A stretch of DNA of 64,000 bases from Streptomyces sp. NBC_01428 (GTDB lineage Bacteria; Actinomycetota; Actinomycetes; Streptomycetales; Streptomycetaceae). Under the pieces are notes generated by a model that had not been told where the DNA came from, made no database searches, and was given only the letters and a program-made list of their open reading frames with translations. The stretch's first letter is position 1; the number at the start of each line of letters is the position of its first letter. This document shows, piece by piece, positions 51,154 through 58,643 of this stretch. The stretch is taken from positions 5,642,001-5,706,000 of the forward strand of contig NZ_CP109499.1 of the NCBI RefSeq assembly GCF_036231965.1, read 5' to 3'. A program made the translations under genes and the position numbers.

Positions 51154-51953
51154 TAGCTCACTCAGCGGTGGTACTCAGATCAGCATGACCAGCCAAGACA
51201 CCCCAGGTCAACCGAGTCGGCAGGGTTGAGGCGACTTGCCTAGCTCGGTCTGACCTCTCCTGCCTGGTGTCGGCAGCCCTTGAGGCTGCCGTCCCCGTAG
51301 CCCCCGGCCAAGAGAGCGAGGCTCTGTGCGGCCCTGTGAGCCACGTTCAGAGAGGCCCTGGACTGACTGCCTAGGGGTGGGGGGTCAAGCCCGTAGAGAG
51401 CCGTACAGGGCGTACAGGGGACTACAGGCGGGGAAGGGTGAGGGTAGGTCGACGTGCCTATATCCATTGCCATTACCTGTGGCGTATTCACCGCCCCCCT
51501 ATTCAAGAGAGAAGGAGAGGCAGTCACCCCAGCCAATTCCTTCCCGCTCTCACTCAATCCGATATGCAGGGGTGGCGAGATCCCAGAAAGGGCAGGCTTC
51601 CGGGACAGGCGGGTGAATCGGTATATACCTACCCGGGGGTTATTAAACTGCGTCGACACTGTGACAGTGAGACCCCACAGAAATTCGTCATACATTACCG
51701 ACGTACAGGGGTGGCTAGCTGTACGGAGCGGGGAGGGAAGGGGTGTAGGGGGACTGTCCAGAACAGGCATTAACATGCAAATAAACAAAGATAGAGCCAC
51801 TCTTCTTTGCTTAAAGCCTGCATATCTCTGCTCTAACCCCTCTTTCCCCCGCTACAGCAAAGAAGGGACCCAGGGCGTTAAGCCCTGGAGTCCCCTTGGC
51901 TTCACTAATGAGCCAGTACGGGGGCCTTAAGCCCCCGGGCCTGAACTACACGT
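51154..51953. other. 800-bp left end of the element without a supported gene
   Basis: Open frames here lack ribosome sites and sensible protein composition. It holds three hairpins: CGGCAGCC-CTTGA-GGCTGCCG (51271-51291), GGGACCCAGGGC with its mate around GTTAA (51865-51893) and CGGGGGC-CTTAA-GCCCCCG (51919-51937). There is a 13-bp palindrome CACTGTGACAGTG (51657-51669) and several short repeats of ACAGGGGTGGC. The last two hairpins follow the regulator gene and are probably its terminators. Confidence 0.55.
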
Positions 51954-52706
51954 TCAGCTAATGGGAACACCTCTACCCCATAGCTCCTCTGCATGCTCAG
52001 AGAACCGGGAGTACATCCCTGACTCCCCGATACGTCGCAGGTGAAGTAGGGGGGAGTCGTGTCCGACCAACCTTGCAAGGTGCGGGGTAACCAGTGCCTC
52101 ATTGTCGAATCTGAATACCGACAGGGATACATGGTTCACAGCATCATCAGCGGAGGAGAAACGAGCCTCTACCCCATCCACCTCTGTCAGCTTGGCAAGG
52201 TTCTCCAGGGTGATCCTGATTCGAGTGGAGACGGTGAGGGCCACATCTTCGATAACTTCCCTCTGTCTTGTCACGTCTCCGTTGGGATCGCCGACAAGGA
52301 ACCTTACTCGGCACCCCTCTCCAGCCTTCTTCCGGATAGTACCGAGGAAGTCTGGCATCTGAGTCCACAGGAAGTAGTTCGTATAGCCAGCGAAGAACAG
52401 ATCCTCTTTGGCTTTCTCTGTGAGTTCCGCCCAAACAGTAGAGGGGCAGGCGGACCGATAGGGATAGCTGTGAATGATTTCCCTATCCCCGCCCGTCTTG
52501 ATTCGCTCCCTGACTGCTTTGGGCCAGATCATCTCTTCGTCAACTCCCAGTGCCTTGCTGGCGTCTTCACGGTTCCTGGCGTGAGGGATCAGTTCAGAGT
52601 CACTGACCCATCGCTCCACCGTCTTCCCTGAGACACCTACCCTCAGAGCCAGTTGCCGGGGTGACAGACCAGCGGACTCCATAGCTGATCGTAGGGCAGT
52701 GTTCAA
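51954..52706 (-). CDS. XRE-type regulator with C-terminal DUF5919/PLD-like domain
   Basis: 250 residues. An N-terminal helix-turn-helix at about 12-38 (LSPRQLALRVGVSGKTVERWVSD) is followed by a domain of about 170 residues (AKEDLFFAGYTNYFLW, CRVRFLVGDPNGDVTRQREVIED) resembling the phospholipase-D-like DUF5919 module found with HTH domains in Streptomyces. It is the likely master regulator of the element. The divergent 107-bp region to the next gene carries two inverted CTAGGGACNNNTGGGC sites. I cannot say whether the PLD-like half is enzymatic; no HKD motif is visible. Confidence 0.8.
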   Translation of the reverse strand: MNTALRSAMESAGLSPRQLALRVGVSGKTVERWVSDSELIPHARNREDASKALGVDEEMIWPKAVRERIKTGGDREIIHSYPYRSACPSTVWAELTEKAKEDLFFAGYTNYFLWTQMPDFLGTIRKKAGEGCRVRFLVGDPNGDVTRQREVIEDVALTVSTRIRITLENLAKLTEVDGVEARFSSADDAVNHVSLSVFRFDNEALVTPHLARLVGHDSPLLHLRRIGESGMYSRFSEHAEELWGRGVPIS

Positions 52707-52714
52707 GGCTCCCC

Positions 52715-52771
52715 CTAGGGACGTCTGGGCGTTCTTCCAAGCTACCGCCGAAACTGCCCAACTGTCCCTAG
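52715..52771. promoter_or_regulatory. Divergent operator region with inverted CTAGGGAC sites
   Basis: CTAGGGACGTCTGGGC on the plus strand (52715-52730) and CTAGGGACAGTTGGGC on the minus strand (52771-52756) face each other between the XRE gene and the small cysteine protein gene. Both fit CTAGGGAC-N3-TGGGC. The first eight bases equal those of the 15-bp repeats at 55016-55375. Confidence 0.6.
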
Positions 52772-52813
52772 CTATGGCCCAGTACGCCCCTACGGGATGC
52801 CGACCATCTAGGC

Positions 52814-53014
52814 ATGACAGATGAAGCGAGAGTGCGAGCCAGGGTTCCGGCTCGGGTGGCTCGGATCACTGACGAGATCCAGAACACCTATGGGGCGTTC
52901 GTTGGCCACTCGGTCAAGTGTGAGCACTGCAAGGAGGCGGGGTGGCGGTGCGAGGTGGCCGAGGGGCTGTGGCAGGAGTACAAGGCTGCGCAGAGAGACG
53001 CCGAGGGTTCGTAG
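52814..53014 (+). CDS. Small cysteine-containing protein of the element
   Basis: 66 residues. A C-x2-C motif (VKCEHCKEAGWRC) plus a third cysteine suggests zinc binding. There is no Shine-Dalgarno sequence before the ATG, so translation may be leaderless. It is divergent to the XRE regulator and is followed by a hairpin (53041-53062). Function unknown. Confidence 0.6.
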   Translation: MTDEARVRARVPARVARITDEIQNTYGAFVGHSVKCEHCKEAGWRCEVAEGLWQEYKAAQRDAEGS

Positions 53015-53040
53015 CGAGAGCGGCGTGATGCGACAAGAGG

Positions 53041-53062
53041 GGGCCGGAGTAATGTCCGGCCC
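53041..53062 (+). terminator. Hairpin after the small cysteine protein gene
   Basis: GGGCCGGA and TCCGGCCC pair perfectly around GTAATG, extended by GA/TC outside; 27 bp after the stop codon. Confidence 0.75.
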
Positions 53063-53130
53063 TCAGCCATGTAGTGGGAAGGCTTCCTGCCATACTCCGT
53101 CCGACATAGATGACTCACAGGAGTGGGCGT

Positions 53131-53463
53131 ATGCAGAATCAGGGTGAGGGTCATGGCTGCTTTGGTGCACTGCTCGGTATCGTCCTATGGATATCGAGTG
53201 CCTTCTTTCTATCTCCGCTAGTGGGACTGTTGACCGTCATCGGGGTTGGTGTTGTCGGTCTGGCCATTTCATCTCGTGGTGAGGTCGACCACGGCGTCAT
53301 TAGGGGACTGAGTAATGTCTCCTTCATTCTCTTCGCACTCCTCTTCCTCGTGACCCTGGCGGACGATCCCTTGCCTGATAGGTTGGCGGGTTCCAGCTTC
53401 GGCACGAGCATCTGCTGTCTTGTTATGTTCGGAGTGTTCGGGGCATCCCAAAAGCGAGGCTGA
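53131..53463 (+). CDS. Small integral membrane protein of the element
   Basis: 110 residues from MQNQGEGHG (ATG 53131, AGGAG eight bases upstream). Three to four spans: FGALLGIVLWISSAFFLSPLV, LTVIGVGVVGLAIS, VSFILFALLFLVTLA and TSICCLVMFGVFG. No family recognised. A shared TTAAT-loop hairpin separates it from the convergent DUF2637-type gene. Confidence 0.7.
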   Translation: MQNQGEGHGCFGALLGIVLWISSAFFLSPLVGLLTVIGVGVVGLAISSRGEVDHGVIRGLSNVSFILFALLFLVTLADDPLPDRLAGSSFGTSICCLVMFGVFGASQKRG

Positions 53464-53483
53464 GAAGTTGGAGAACCAAAGGG

Positions 53484-53506
53484 GGGCGAGGCTTAATGCC
53501 TCGCCC
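53484..53506. terminator. TTAAT-loop hairpin between convergent genes
   Basis: GGGCGAGGC-TTAAT-GCCTCGCCC followed by TTT; serves both the membrane protein gene and the convergent DUF2637-type gene. Confidence 0.85.
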
Positions 53507-53509
53507 TTT

Positions 53510-54208
53510 CTATGCAGTCAGCTCTAGTTCATCCCTGATCTTCCGGTACTGGCCAGATACGTAAGAGTTGCTGACTCCAATCTCCTTGGCCACCTCTGAT
53601 GCCTTCCTGTTGTTCAGGAACCCATCCCTGATTGCCTTCTGGTTGTCGGTGAGGTGAACCTCTTCAGTGATATGTGAACCCCGAGCCGGCTGAACCCCTG
53701 AATTCTGAACCTGAACTGAACTCTGAAGTGAACTCTTCTTCGAGACAGTCTTGGTCACAGTGAACTCCTTCATCTGTTCACTCAGCTCTAGTTCAACCTC
53801 CCTGAACTTCCGTCGGTAGACAGGGGCAACCTCGGCAGCGAACACAAGGATCAGCGGGGCAATGGAGTGAATACCTACACCTACCCAGTCACCCAGAGCT
53901 GTTGAGGTCCAGGTGTTGAGGAAGAGGGAGGCCGTTCCTGTGACCCACCTAAAGGCGGTAGCCCACTTCCCTGACTTCTTCCCGTGTCTGGATAGGACCG
54001 AGTCAGCCGACAAGGATAGGACTAGGGCGGCATCCACAACGGATGGAAGAACCCACCCCGTCCATACCCACTGGGAATGCAGGGCAACGAGGGGCCCTCC
54101 TGTCATAAGAGAGAACAGGATCGCTCCTGCTGCAATCACCCACATCATCCCGTCCACAACCTTCCGGGTTCGGATGATGCTCTTGAGTTCATTCGCAATG
54201 TTCATCAT
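53510..54208 (-). CDS. DUF2637-type membrane protein with C-terminal HTH
   Basis: 232 residues; AGGAGA lies eight bases before the ATG. Four N-terminal spans (MMWVIAAGAILFSLMTG, VLPSVVDAALVLSLSAD, TGTASLFLNTWTS, IAPLILVFAAEVAPVYRR) match the DUF2637 proteins common on Streptomyces plasmids and integrative elements, some of which are linked to plasmid spread. The C-terminus carries a helix-turn-helix (ASEVAKEIGVSNSYVSGQYRKI). The linker is coded by repeated GTTCAG hexamers, the same motif that fills the upstream region. Membrane sensor plus DNA-binding is a reasonable reading. Confidence 0.75.
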   Translation of the reverse strand: MMNIANELKSIIRTRKVVDGMMWVIAAGAILFSLMTGGPLVALHSQWVWTGWVLPSVVDAALVLSLSADSVLSRHGKKSGKWATAFRWVTGTASLFLNTWTSTALGDWVGVGIHSIAPLILVFAAEVAPVYRRKFREVELELSEQMKEFTVTKTVSKKSSLQSSVQVQNSGVQPARGSHITEEVHLTDNQKAIRDGFLNNRKASEVAKEIGVSNSYVSGQYRKIRDELELTA

Positions 54209-55015
54209 GGTTCAGATCTCCTAGGTTCAGATTCAGGTTCAGTTCACGGGACCCGTTAAGGGTCCCGGTTCAGTTCACTTGGTTCAGGTTCATGGTTCAG
54301 CGGGGAACCCTTTACGGGTTCCGCTGTTGGTGCACTACTGGTTCAGTTCACAACTCCACGGCCTTAATGGCCGTGGTTCACTCGGCGGGGGAGAGGTAAC
54401 AGTCTCGGTTCCCTCGAATGTGGCGGGGAAGAGAAGGGCTACCGCTTCAGTCAGTCAAAGAGGTCGGCAGCCCTTAAGGCTGCCGTTCAGTCCTCTTAAT
54501 CAAAACGGGGCTGTCGGGCTAAGGCCCTTCGCCCCTGGTCCAGGTTCAGTCAGAACGAGACTCCGGGCTAAGGCCCTACGTCTCTTCTCCCCGCTAGCCT
54601 TTTCTCCCCGCCAACCAGCGCAGCGCTGTCCCGACCCCTAGGGAGGGCAAGCGGAGCATCTAGGTACAGCTATCAAGCGGGGGGAGTATTGGAGAACTGA
54701 ACGGTTCTTACAGTTCTACATATACGTATGGGGGGAACCGAGAACCAGAACCGTTTAGCTGGCCAGCCGGTAGATGGTTCGGTTCCCTTCCTTGGAGCGG
54801 GTGAGGGTTCCCTACGTCTCTTCTCCCCGCTATCCGAATGGTGCGTAGCCCTAGCGGAGCACCAGGCGTACTAGGTGACTCCTGCCTAGACACAACATCA
54901 CGCCACGTAGGACATGCGAGAGGCTTCCTTGCGGTCGCCTCTGCCCCTACGCCGGGTGATATTAGGTTCCTACTCTTCTGGCCATAAGTAGCGAGGGGCT
55001 CAAAGGTGCTCCCCA
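54209..55015. other. Repeat- and hairpin-rich non-coding region of the element
   Basis: No supported gene. Nine GGTTCA copies occur at about 54209-54379. Between them lie palindromes CGGGACCC-GTTAA-GGGTCCCG (54247-54267), GGAACCC-TTTAC-GGGTTCC (54304-54322), CCACGGCC-TTAAT-GGCCGTGG (54356-54376), CGGCAGCC with its mate around CTTAA (54465-54485) and GGGC-TAAG-GCCC (54516-54527, again near 54570). The rest up to the repeat array shows no gene or clear promoter. It could be a control or origin region. Confidence 0.65.
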
Positions 55016-55375
55016 CTAGGGACATAAGTCAGGGGCTAGCTCTGGACCCTCTGCTCATAAGCTGCGAGCGAGGGAGTGCTTGCCTACTACTAGGGACATA
55101 AGTCAGAAGGCTGGGCCTGCCCTACTAGGGACATAAGTCAGGCAGAGCCCTGAACCCCTGCTGTACCCGACTCCCTACTAGGGACATAAGTCAGGTTGCG
55201 GGAGATGCACTCCTACTAGGGACATAAGTCAGAGAGCTAGGATTCCTCTACTAGGGACATAAGTCGTAACGGCTGGAGGGTGGTTCCTGCTAGGGGCATT
55301 GTTGCTTCGGTGTGGAGCATCCCCTACTAGGGACATAAGTCAGAGCAGGGGTTCCCCCTGCTAGGGACATAAGTC
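55016..55375. repeat. Array of eight identical 15-bp repeats (iteron-like)
   Basis: CTAGGGACATAAGTC occurs perfectly at 55016, 55090, 55125, 55178, 55216, 55251, 55327 and 55361, all in the same orientation, with one decayed copy at 55290. Most copies extend to TACTAGGGACATAAGTCAG. Start-to-start distances are 74, 35, 53, 38, 35, 39, 37 and 34. The last copy overlaps the stop codon of the winged-helix gene by two bases. The array resembles replication iterons or a multi-operator. Confidence 0.9.
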
Positions 55376-55967
55376 AGCCCCACTCCTCGCAGTACTCGCC
55401 CTCACCCTCAAGCCAAGCCCTGTCGCTGAACTCCCCGACTTGCAGAGTGAACGTGGTCTTAGCTCCTCGCTTCTCTCCAACGGTCTCGACAGTCAGCCAG
55501 CCTGCTTCAACAAGAGCCTGAACTCCTCGCTCGGTGTACGAGACGAGATTCCCTGCCCGGTTCCGAATCCCTACAGCATCAGCCAGGGAACGCCAGGGGA
55601 TAGTCACCTGGGAGTCGTCCCCTGCCAGCCTGGCTATCTGCCTGGCTACATCCCTTCCGGAGCGGGGCACGAAGTGAATGACGTCTCCGTACCAAAGGGC
55701 TGCCTGATCGGTAGGCGGGCAATGCTCAACAGCAAGAGCGAAGCCTCTCTTCCTCAGTTTGCGTCGATGCTCCCTGATCTCATCTGCATAGATGGAGAGG
55801 AACTCTGTTCTGTTGTCTCCGCTTTGGCCGGGGCGTGTCCTGCTCCTCGGCTTTTCCTGCTCTGCTTTCACCTTCAGGAAGGCTTGGGTCATGAGATGTG
55901 TAGTCAGGAAGTTCTTTCCTCCGACAGTTTCCCAGTCGAATTCCGTAGTCACGTTGGGGTAGTTCAT
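55374..55967 (-). CDS. Winged-helix protein, candidate replication initiator or repeat-binding protein
   Basis: 197 residues from MNYPNVTTEF (ATG 55967, AAGGAG eight bases upstream). A basic middle part (YADEIREHRRKLRKRGFAL) leads to a winged-helix-like domain (RDVARQIARLAGDDSQVTIPWRSLADAVG, YTERGVQALVEAGWLTVETVG, in parts). The gene runs into the array of 15-bp repeats at its 3' end, which favours a replication or repeat-binding role. I do not recognise a named Rep family and no catalytic motif is visible. Confidence 0.65.
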   Translation of the reverse strand: MNYPNVTTEFDWETVGGKNFLTTHLMTQAFLKVKAEQEKPRSRTRPGQSGDNRTEFLSIYADEIREHRRKLRKRGFALAVEHCPPTDQAALWYGDVIHFVPRSGRDVARQIARLAGDDSQVTIPWRSLADAVGIRNRAGNLVSYTERGVQALVEAGWLTVETVGEKRGAKTTFTLQVGEFSDRAWLEGEGEYCEEWG

Positions 55968-55996
55968 GATTAGTCTCCTTCGTTGATGCACCAGAA

Positions 55997-56028
55997 AGGG
56001 GCCCTAGCCGTTATCGGCGTAGGCCCCT
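55997..56028 (-). terminator. Intergenic hairpin between minus-strand element genes
   Basis: AGGGGCC(C)TAGCCG and CGGCGTAGGCCCCT form a 12-14 bp stem with TTAT in the loop, located between the zinc-ribbon gene and the winged-helix gene. Confidence 0.7.
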
Positions 56029-56082
56029 GTGCTGACATGTTGCGTAAATATGGAATGGCCGGGCCGGCTGCACCCTGGCATT

Positions 56083-56361
56083 TCAATTCTTCTTCGCCTT
56101 GCTGAGGCGCTGACAGTCTTTGCAGTATTGCTTCTTCCCTGAGGGTTGGTACTTATCTCCCGAGTACTCGATAGCGTCCTTGCTTTTACCACACCCCGGG
56201 CAGACCTTCCGGCCGTTCTCCCAGTAGTGCTGTCTACTCTTCTTCTTCAGCGGCCTAAGCTCTTCTCTCCGCCTGTACTTCTGCTGGTAATGCCCATCGC
56301 AAAGGCCGTAAGAGTTCCTCGGCTTCTCGCACTCGGTGAATCCGCACTGTCCTCTACTCAT
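56083..56361 (-). CDS. Small zinc-ribbon protein of phage/element type
   Basis: 92 residues; AAGGAAGAGG lies just before the ATG. Two metal sites are visible: CGFTECEKPRNSYGLCDGHY and CPGCGKSKDAIEY with YCKDCQRL. Such cysteine pairs occur in the N-termini of phage HNH and endonuclease VII-type proteins, but no nuclease motif follows, so a nucleic-acid-binding zinc ribbon is the safe description. Confidence 0.7.
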   Translation of the reverse strand: MSRGQCGFTECEKPRNSYGLCDGHYQQKYRRREELRPLKKKSRQHYWENGRKVCPGCGKSKDAIEYSGDKYQPSGKKQYCKDCQRLSKAKKN

Positions 56362-56431
56362 GTCCTCTTCCTTCCGCTCATGGTTATGGTGCTGGCCCTA
56401 AAGCCAGTGCCTCTGTTGGTCTCGGTTGTGC

Positions 56432-56737
56432 TCACTGACTTCTCAGCTTCTCCAGGATGTAATTGGCGTTCCCTGATCCCAGCTTGTCTAGGTAACGTAT
56501 GTCTGCCTCAGAGAAGCAGCCTCTGTCCATAGCGGTAAGGAGCACTGCCCCGAAGTACAGGGCAGACCCTCGAACCCCAGCCTTCTCCCTAACCTTCTCC
56601 AGGTTCTCTTTGATCTCCACTCGAATCTCCGGGGATGCCTGGTGTTTAACTCCTCCTTCGTGCACCCATGCCTTAACCCCCATTGCGGTGAAAAGGTCTG
56701 CTGTGCTCTGAGCCAGCGTGTACTTCCTCTTTCCCAT
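56432..56737 (-). CDS. Hypothetical small protein of the element
   Basis: 101 residues from MGKRKYTLAQ (ATG 56737, AAGGAGA five bases upstream); a longer reading of 14 residues has no ribosome site. Mostly helical and charged (PEIRVEIKENLEKVREKAGV, DIRYLDKLGSGNANYILEKL). No motif recognised. It follows the antitoxin gene with an intervening hairpin, but it does not resemble known Phd-partner toxins. Confidence 0.65.
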   Translation of the reverse strand: MGKRKYTLAQSTADLFTAMGVKAWVHEGGVKHQASPEIRVEIKENLEKVREKAGVRGSALYFGAVLLTAMDRGCFSEADIRYLDKLGSGNANYILEKLRSQ

Positions 56738-56763
56738 GGTCTTCTCCTTCTGTTCATAAAGAA

Positions 56764-56791
56764 GGGCCCACCGGCGCAATGCCGGGGGCCC
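56764..56791 (-). terminator. GC-rich intergenic hairpin in the element
   Basis: GGGCCC-A-CCGGC and GCCGG-GGGCCC pair around GCAAT, between the antitoxin gene and the next minus-strand gene. Confidence 0.75.
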
Positions 56792-56814
56792 GGTTCGGGT
56801 TGCTTCTGCTTAGC

Positions 56815-56976
56815 TCAACGGGAGAACAGTTCTCGACTCAGTCGCTCGTATCTCTCCTTGCTGATGAGCACTGCCTTAACTGATCCGTACTTGGTGAACT
56901 CGATTGTCTCTCCAGCCTCAGCCCTGCTAACCAAATCAGGGAGTCTGTCTCGGGCTTCAGTCGTGCTTACCTTCAT
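56815..56976 (-). CDS. Phd/YefM-family antitoxin without adjacent toxin
   Basis: 53 residues from ATG 56976, with GGAGG and AGGTAAG upstream. MKVSTTEARDRLPDLVSRA and ETIEFTKYGSVKAVLISKER are the full Phd/YefM signature (dimerising DNA-binding N-terminus, then the GxxVAVLI-like strand). The protein ends with LSRELFSR and lacks the usual C-terminal toxin-neutralising tail length. Neither flanking gene looks like Doc, YoeB or a PIN toxin, so it is an orphan. It begins three bases after the stop of the GIY-YIG-type gene and is cotranscribed with it. Confidence 0.85.
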   Translation of the reverse strand: MKVSTTEARDRLPDLVSRAEAGETIEFTKYGSVKAVLISKERYERLSRELFSR

Positions 56977-56979
56977 CTC

Positions 56980-57597
56980 TTACCTATCCTCCATCTTGTT
57001 TGTAAGGAACTCCGCCTCTCGTGCCGTCCACTCTCGGAACGGCATGGGGTCGATTCCAATGTGATCCTTCATTGCTCGGGAGACTTCATGCATGTCTCTC
57101 CGGTTGTGCTTGTTCAGTAGCCAGTCGTCAAGACTGGCGACGTCAGGATGAATGCCTAGCTTCTCAGCCCAGCGGAGGAGAGTGGGGTCGGCGTAGAACT
57201 CCTCCATGTGCCCTGGGACTCTGAGGTGAATCCATTCCTCCTGAGCGATTGCCTCAAGGCTGGCACCACCCTTCATGACGGCAATCACCTGAACCGGTAC
57301 TCCCTGGTTGTCTCGACTGGTTATGTCCTTCAGCCTCTTAAGCGAAGGGTTCGCGGTAGTCCCTATCTTCACGTTGCCGTTAACCAACCTGATGATGTAG
57401 GTCCAGCCATCCACATGCTTGGCTGTGGGATTCACTGCGTAGATATCTCTTGCCATCTTTCTGGCTCTGGTCCGGTTGTAAGCAGCCAGATCCCAAACGT
57501 GCTCCTGGCACAGTGGAATGGTCACCAGGCCAAGCTCCTTCATGGCTCCCAGGTTGGTGCAGTCTGCGTCTGAGCAAGTAATGGTGTTCGCGTTCAT
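56980..57597 (-). CDS. GIY-YIG/T5orf172-type nuclease-like protein
   Basis: 205 residues from MNANTITCSDADC (ATG 57597, AGGGAGA eight bases upstream). A short N-terminal Cys/His motif (CSDADCTNLG, LCQEHVWDL) precedes a GIY-YIG-like core: GWTYIIRLVNGNVKIGTTANPSLKRLKDI (in parts) and a conserved Glu later (EAIAQEEWIHLRVPGHMEEFY). This is the phage T5orf172/Mug113 branch of the superfamily. DNA cleavage is possible but unproven; in elements such proteins may attack competing DNA. Confidence 0.75.
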   Translation of the reverse strand: MNANTITCSDADCTNLGAMKELGLVTIPLCQEHVWDLAAYNRTRARKMARDIYAVNPTAKHVDGWTYIIRLVNGNVKIGTTANPSLKRLKDITSRDNQGVPVQVIAVMKGGASLEAIAQEEWIHLRVPGHMEEFYADPTLLRWAEKLGIHPDVASLDDWLLNKHNRRDMHEVSRAMKDHIGIDPMPFREWTAREAEFLTNKMEDR

Positions 57598-57720
57598 GGG
57601 CTGATCTCCCTTGTATAGGCCCTGAGAGTCTTTCTCCGGGCCGTTCGTGATGTGCTGGGACTCTTCCTTCACGGCTTCCCTGGTAAGTCCCCAGAGGGCC
57701 GTATGGCGACTCTGCGTTTG

Positions 57721-57903
57721 TCAGGCCGCCTTCATCCAGTGGTGCGGACTCACGTTCAGATCGATGGTGAATCCCAGGGCAATCGGGTGCTTGCACCTTC
57801 CACCTCGCCCACAGTGCTTGGCGAACTCCTGCTTAGTAGAGAACTCCTCTCGGCAGGCGCAGCACTGAAAGCCGGTGAGGGTGCGGGTGTAGTGACGCTT
57901 CAT
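57721..57903 (-). CDS. FDXHR-like small zinc-binding protein
   Basis: 60 residues; AAAGGAG lies directly upstream of the ATG. YTRTLTGFQCCACREEFSTKQEFAKHC with GRCKHP resembles the actinobacterial/phage FDXHR family of putative zinc-binding proteins, with C-x2-C and a F-x2-H. It is the first gene of the minus-strand run 57903 to 55374. Function unknown. Confidence 0.7.
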   Translation of the reverse strand: MKRHYTRTLTGFQCCACREEFSTKQEFAKHCGRGGRCKHPIALGFTIDLNVSPHHWMKAA

Positions 57904-58310
57904 GGTGGATCTCCTTTACGGTTTGCCGACGAGAGTCAGCTAGTGGACGCACGAGGCGTAAGCCTGAGTGCGGGAATGTTGTGGTACCTCGGGATACAGG
58001 TATGGGGTACCTCGGATGAAAAAAGGGGACGGCCACGCTCGGGACGTCATGTCCCGTGCTGGCCATTGGTGGTGGTCTCGGAGTGTTGGGGTACCTCAGG
58101 GCCAAAGCAAAGGGCCCCGGGTCCTCTCGCGAAGAACCAGGGCCCTGCCGTGCCGTGCTACCCACGTCCTGTGCTTGCGCATCAGTGACGGAACCGATCG
58201 TGAACAGTGGAGACCAACCACATGAAGGAAGAGGCTCATCCGTGCCTCTGCACCTCTGGGGACTCACCTACTAGAGATGAACCCTCACAGCCGCAGAGTC
58301 TTGGAGTAGC

Positions 58311-58474
58311 AACCTCACTAAGTAGGTAACCTCTTTCAAGGACGGTTCTGCAAAGAGCGTTACCAAAGTGTGAGCCAGATCACTTGGGTTCTCGTCGGGA
58401 AACCCTCACTTATTAGGTAGGGACTTTCAAGAGCGGTTCTGCAACGTCGCCCATTGAAGTGTGAGCCAGATCAC
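58311..58474. repeat. Two 74-bp imperfect repeats, each ending in GTGTGAGCCAGATCAC
   Basis: Copy 1 at 58311-58383 and copy 2 at 58401-58474, period 90-91 bp. Shared blocks are CCTCACT, CTTTCAAG, CGGTTCTGCAA and GTGTGAGCCAGATCAC. The last block fits TGTGA-N6-TCAC. A partial third copy starts near 58494. Confidence 0.8.
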
Positions 58475-58643
58475 CGAACCCCCTGAGCGGAACACCCTCA
58501 CCTATCAGGCAGGGCCCCCATCGCAAGAGAAGGCAAGCACGGCCAGCAGATTTCTTTCCGGGCGTGACCGCCTGCCCTCAAGTCTAGGGCTCGCTACGGG
58601 ATTGGGTCCGGAATCACCCGTACCTTCATTCCCCGCCCAGGGA

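Noticed and set aside
51110..51182. A second tRNA-Cys gene
   Set aside because: Only the 3' 44 bases match; the anticodon-arm 5' side, D-arm and acceptor 5' strand are missing. It is the att duplicate.
51240..51800. A 186-codon minus-strand gene at the left end of the element
   Set aside because: No ribosome site, no recognisable domain, and it spans the hairpin at 51271. Composition does not look like protein.
55016..55375. CRISPR array
   Set aside because: Repeats are only 15-19 bp, spacers vary in length from about 20 to 59 bases, and no cas genes are near. Iteron or operator array fits better.
57833..58267. A minus-strand gene that could be an excisionase near the integrase
   Set aside because: Pro/Ser/Arg-rich without helix-turn-helix pattern, and it overlaps the well-supported small zinc protein gene at 57721-57903.
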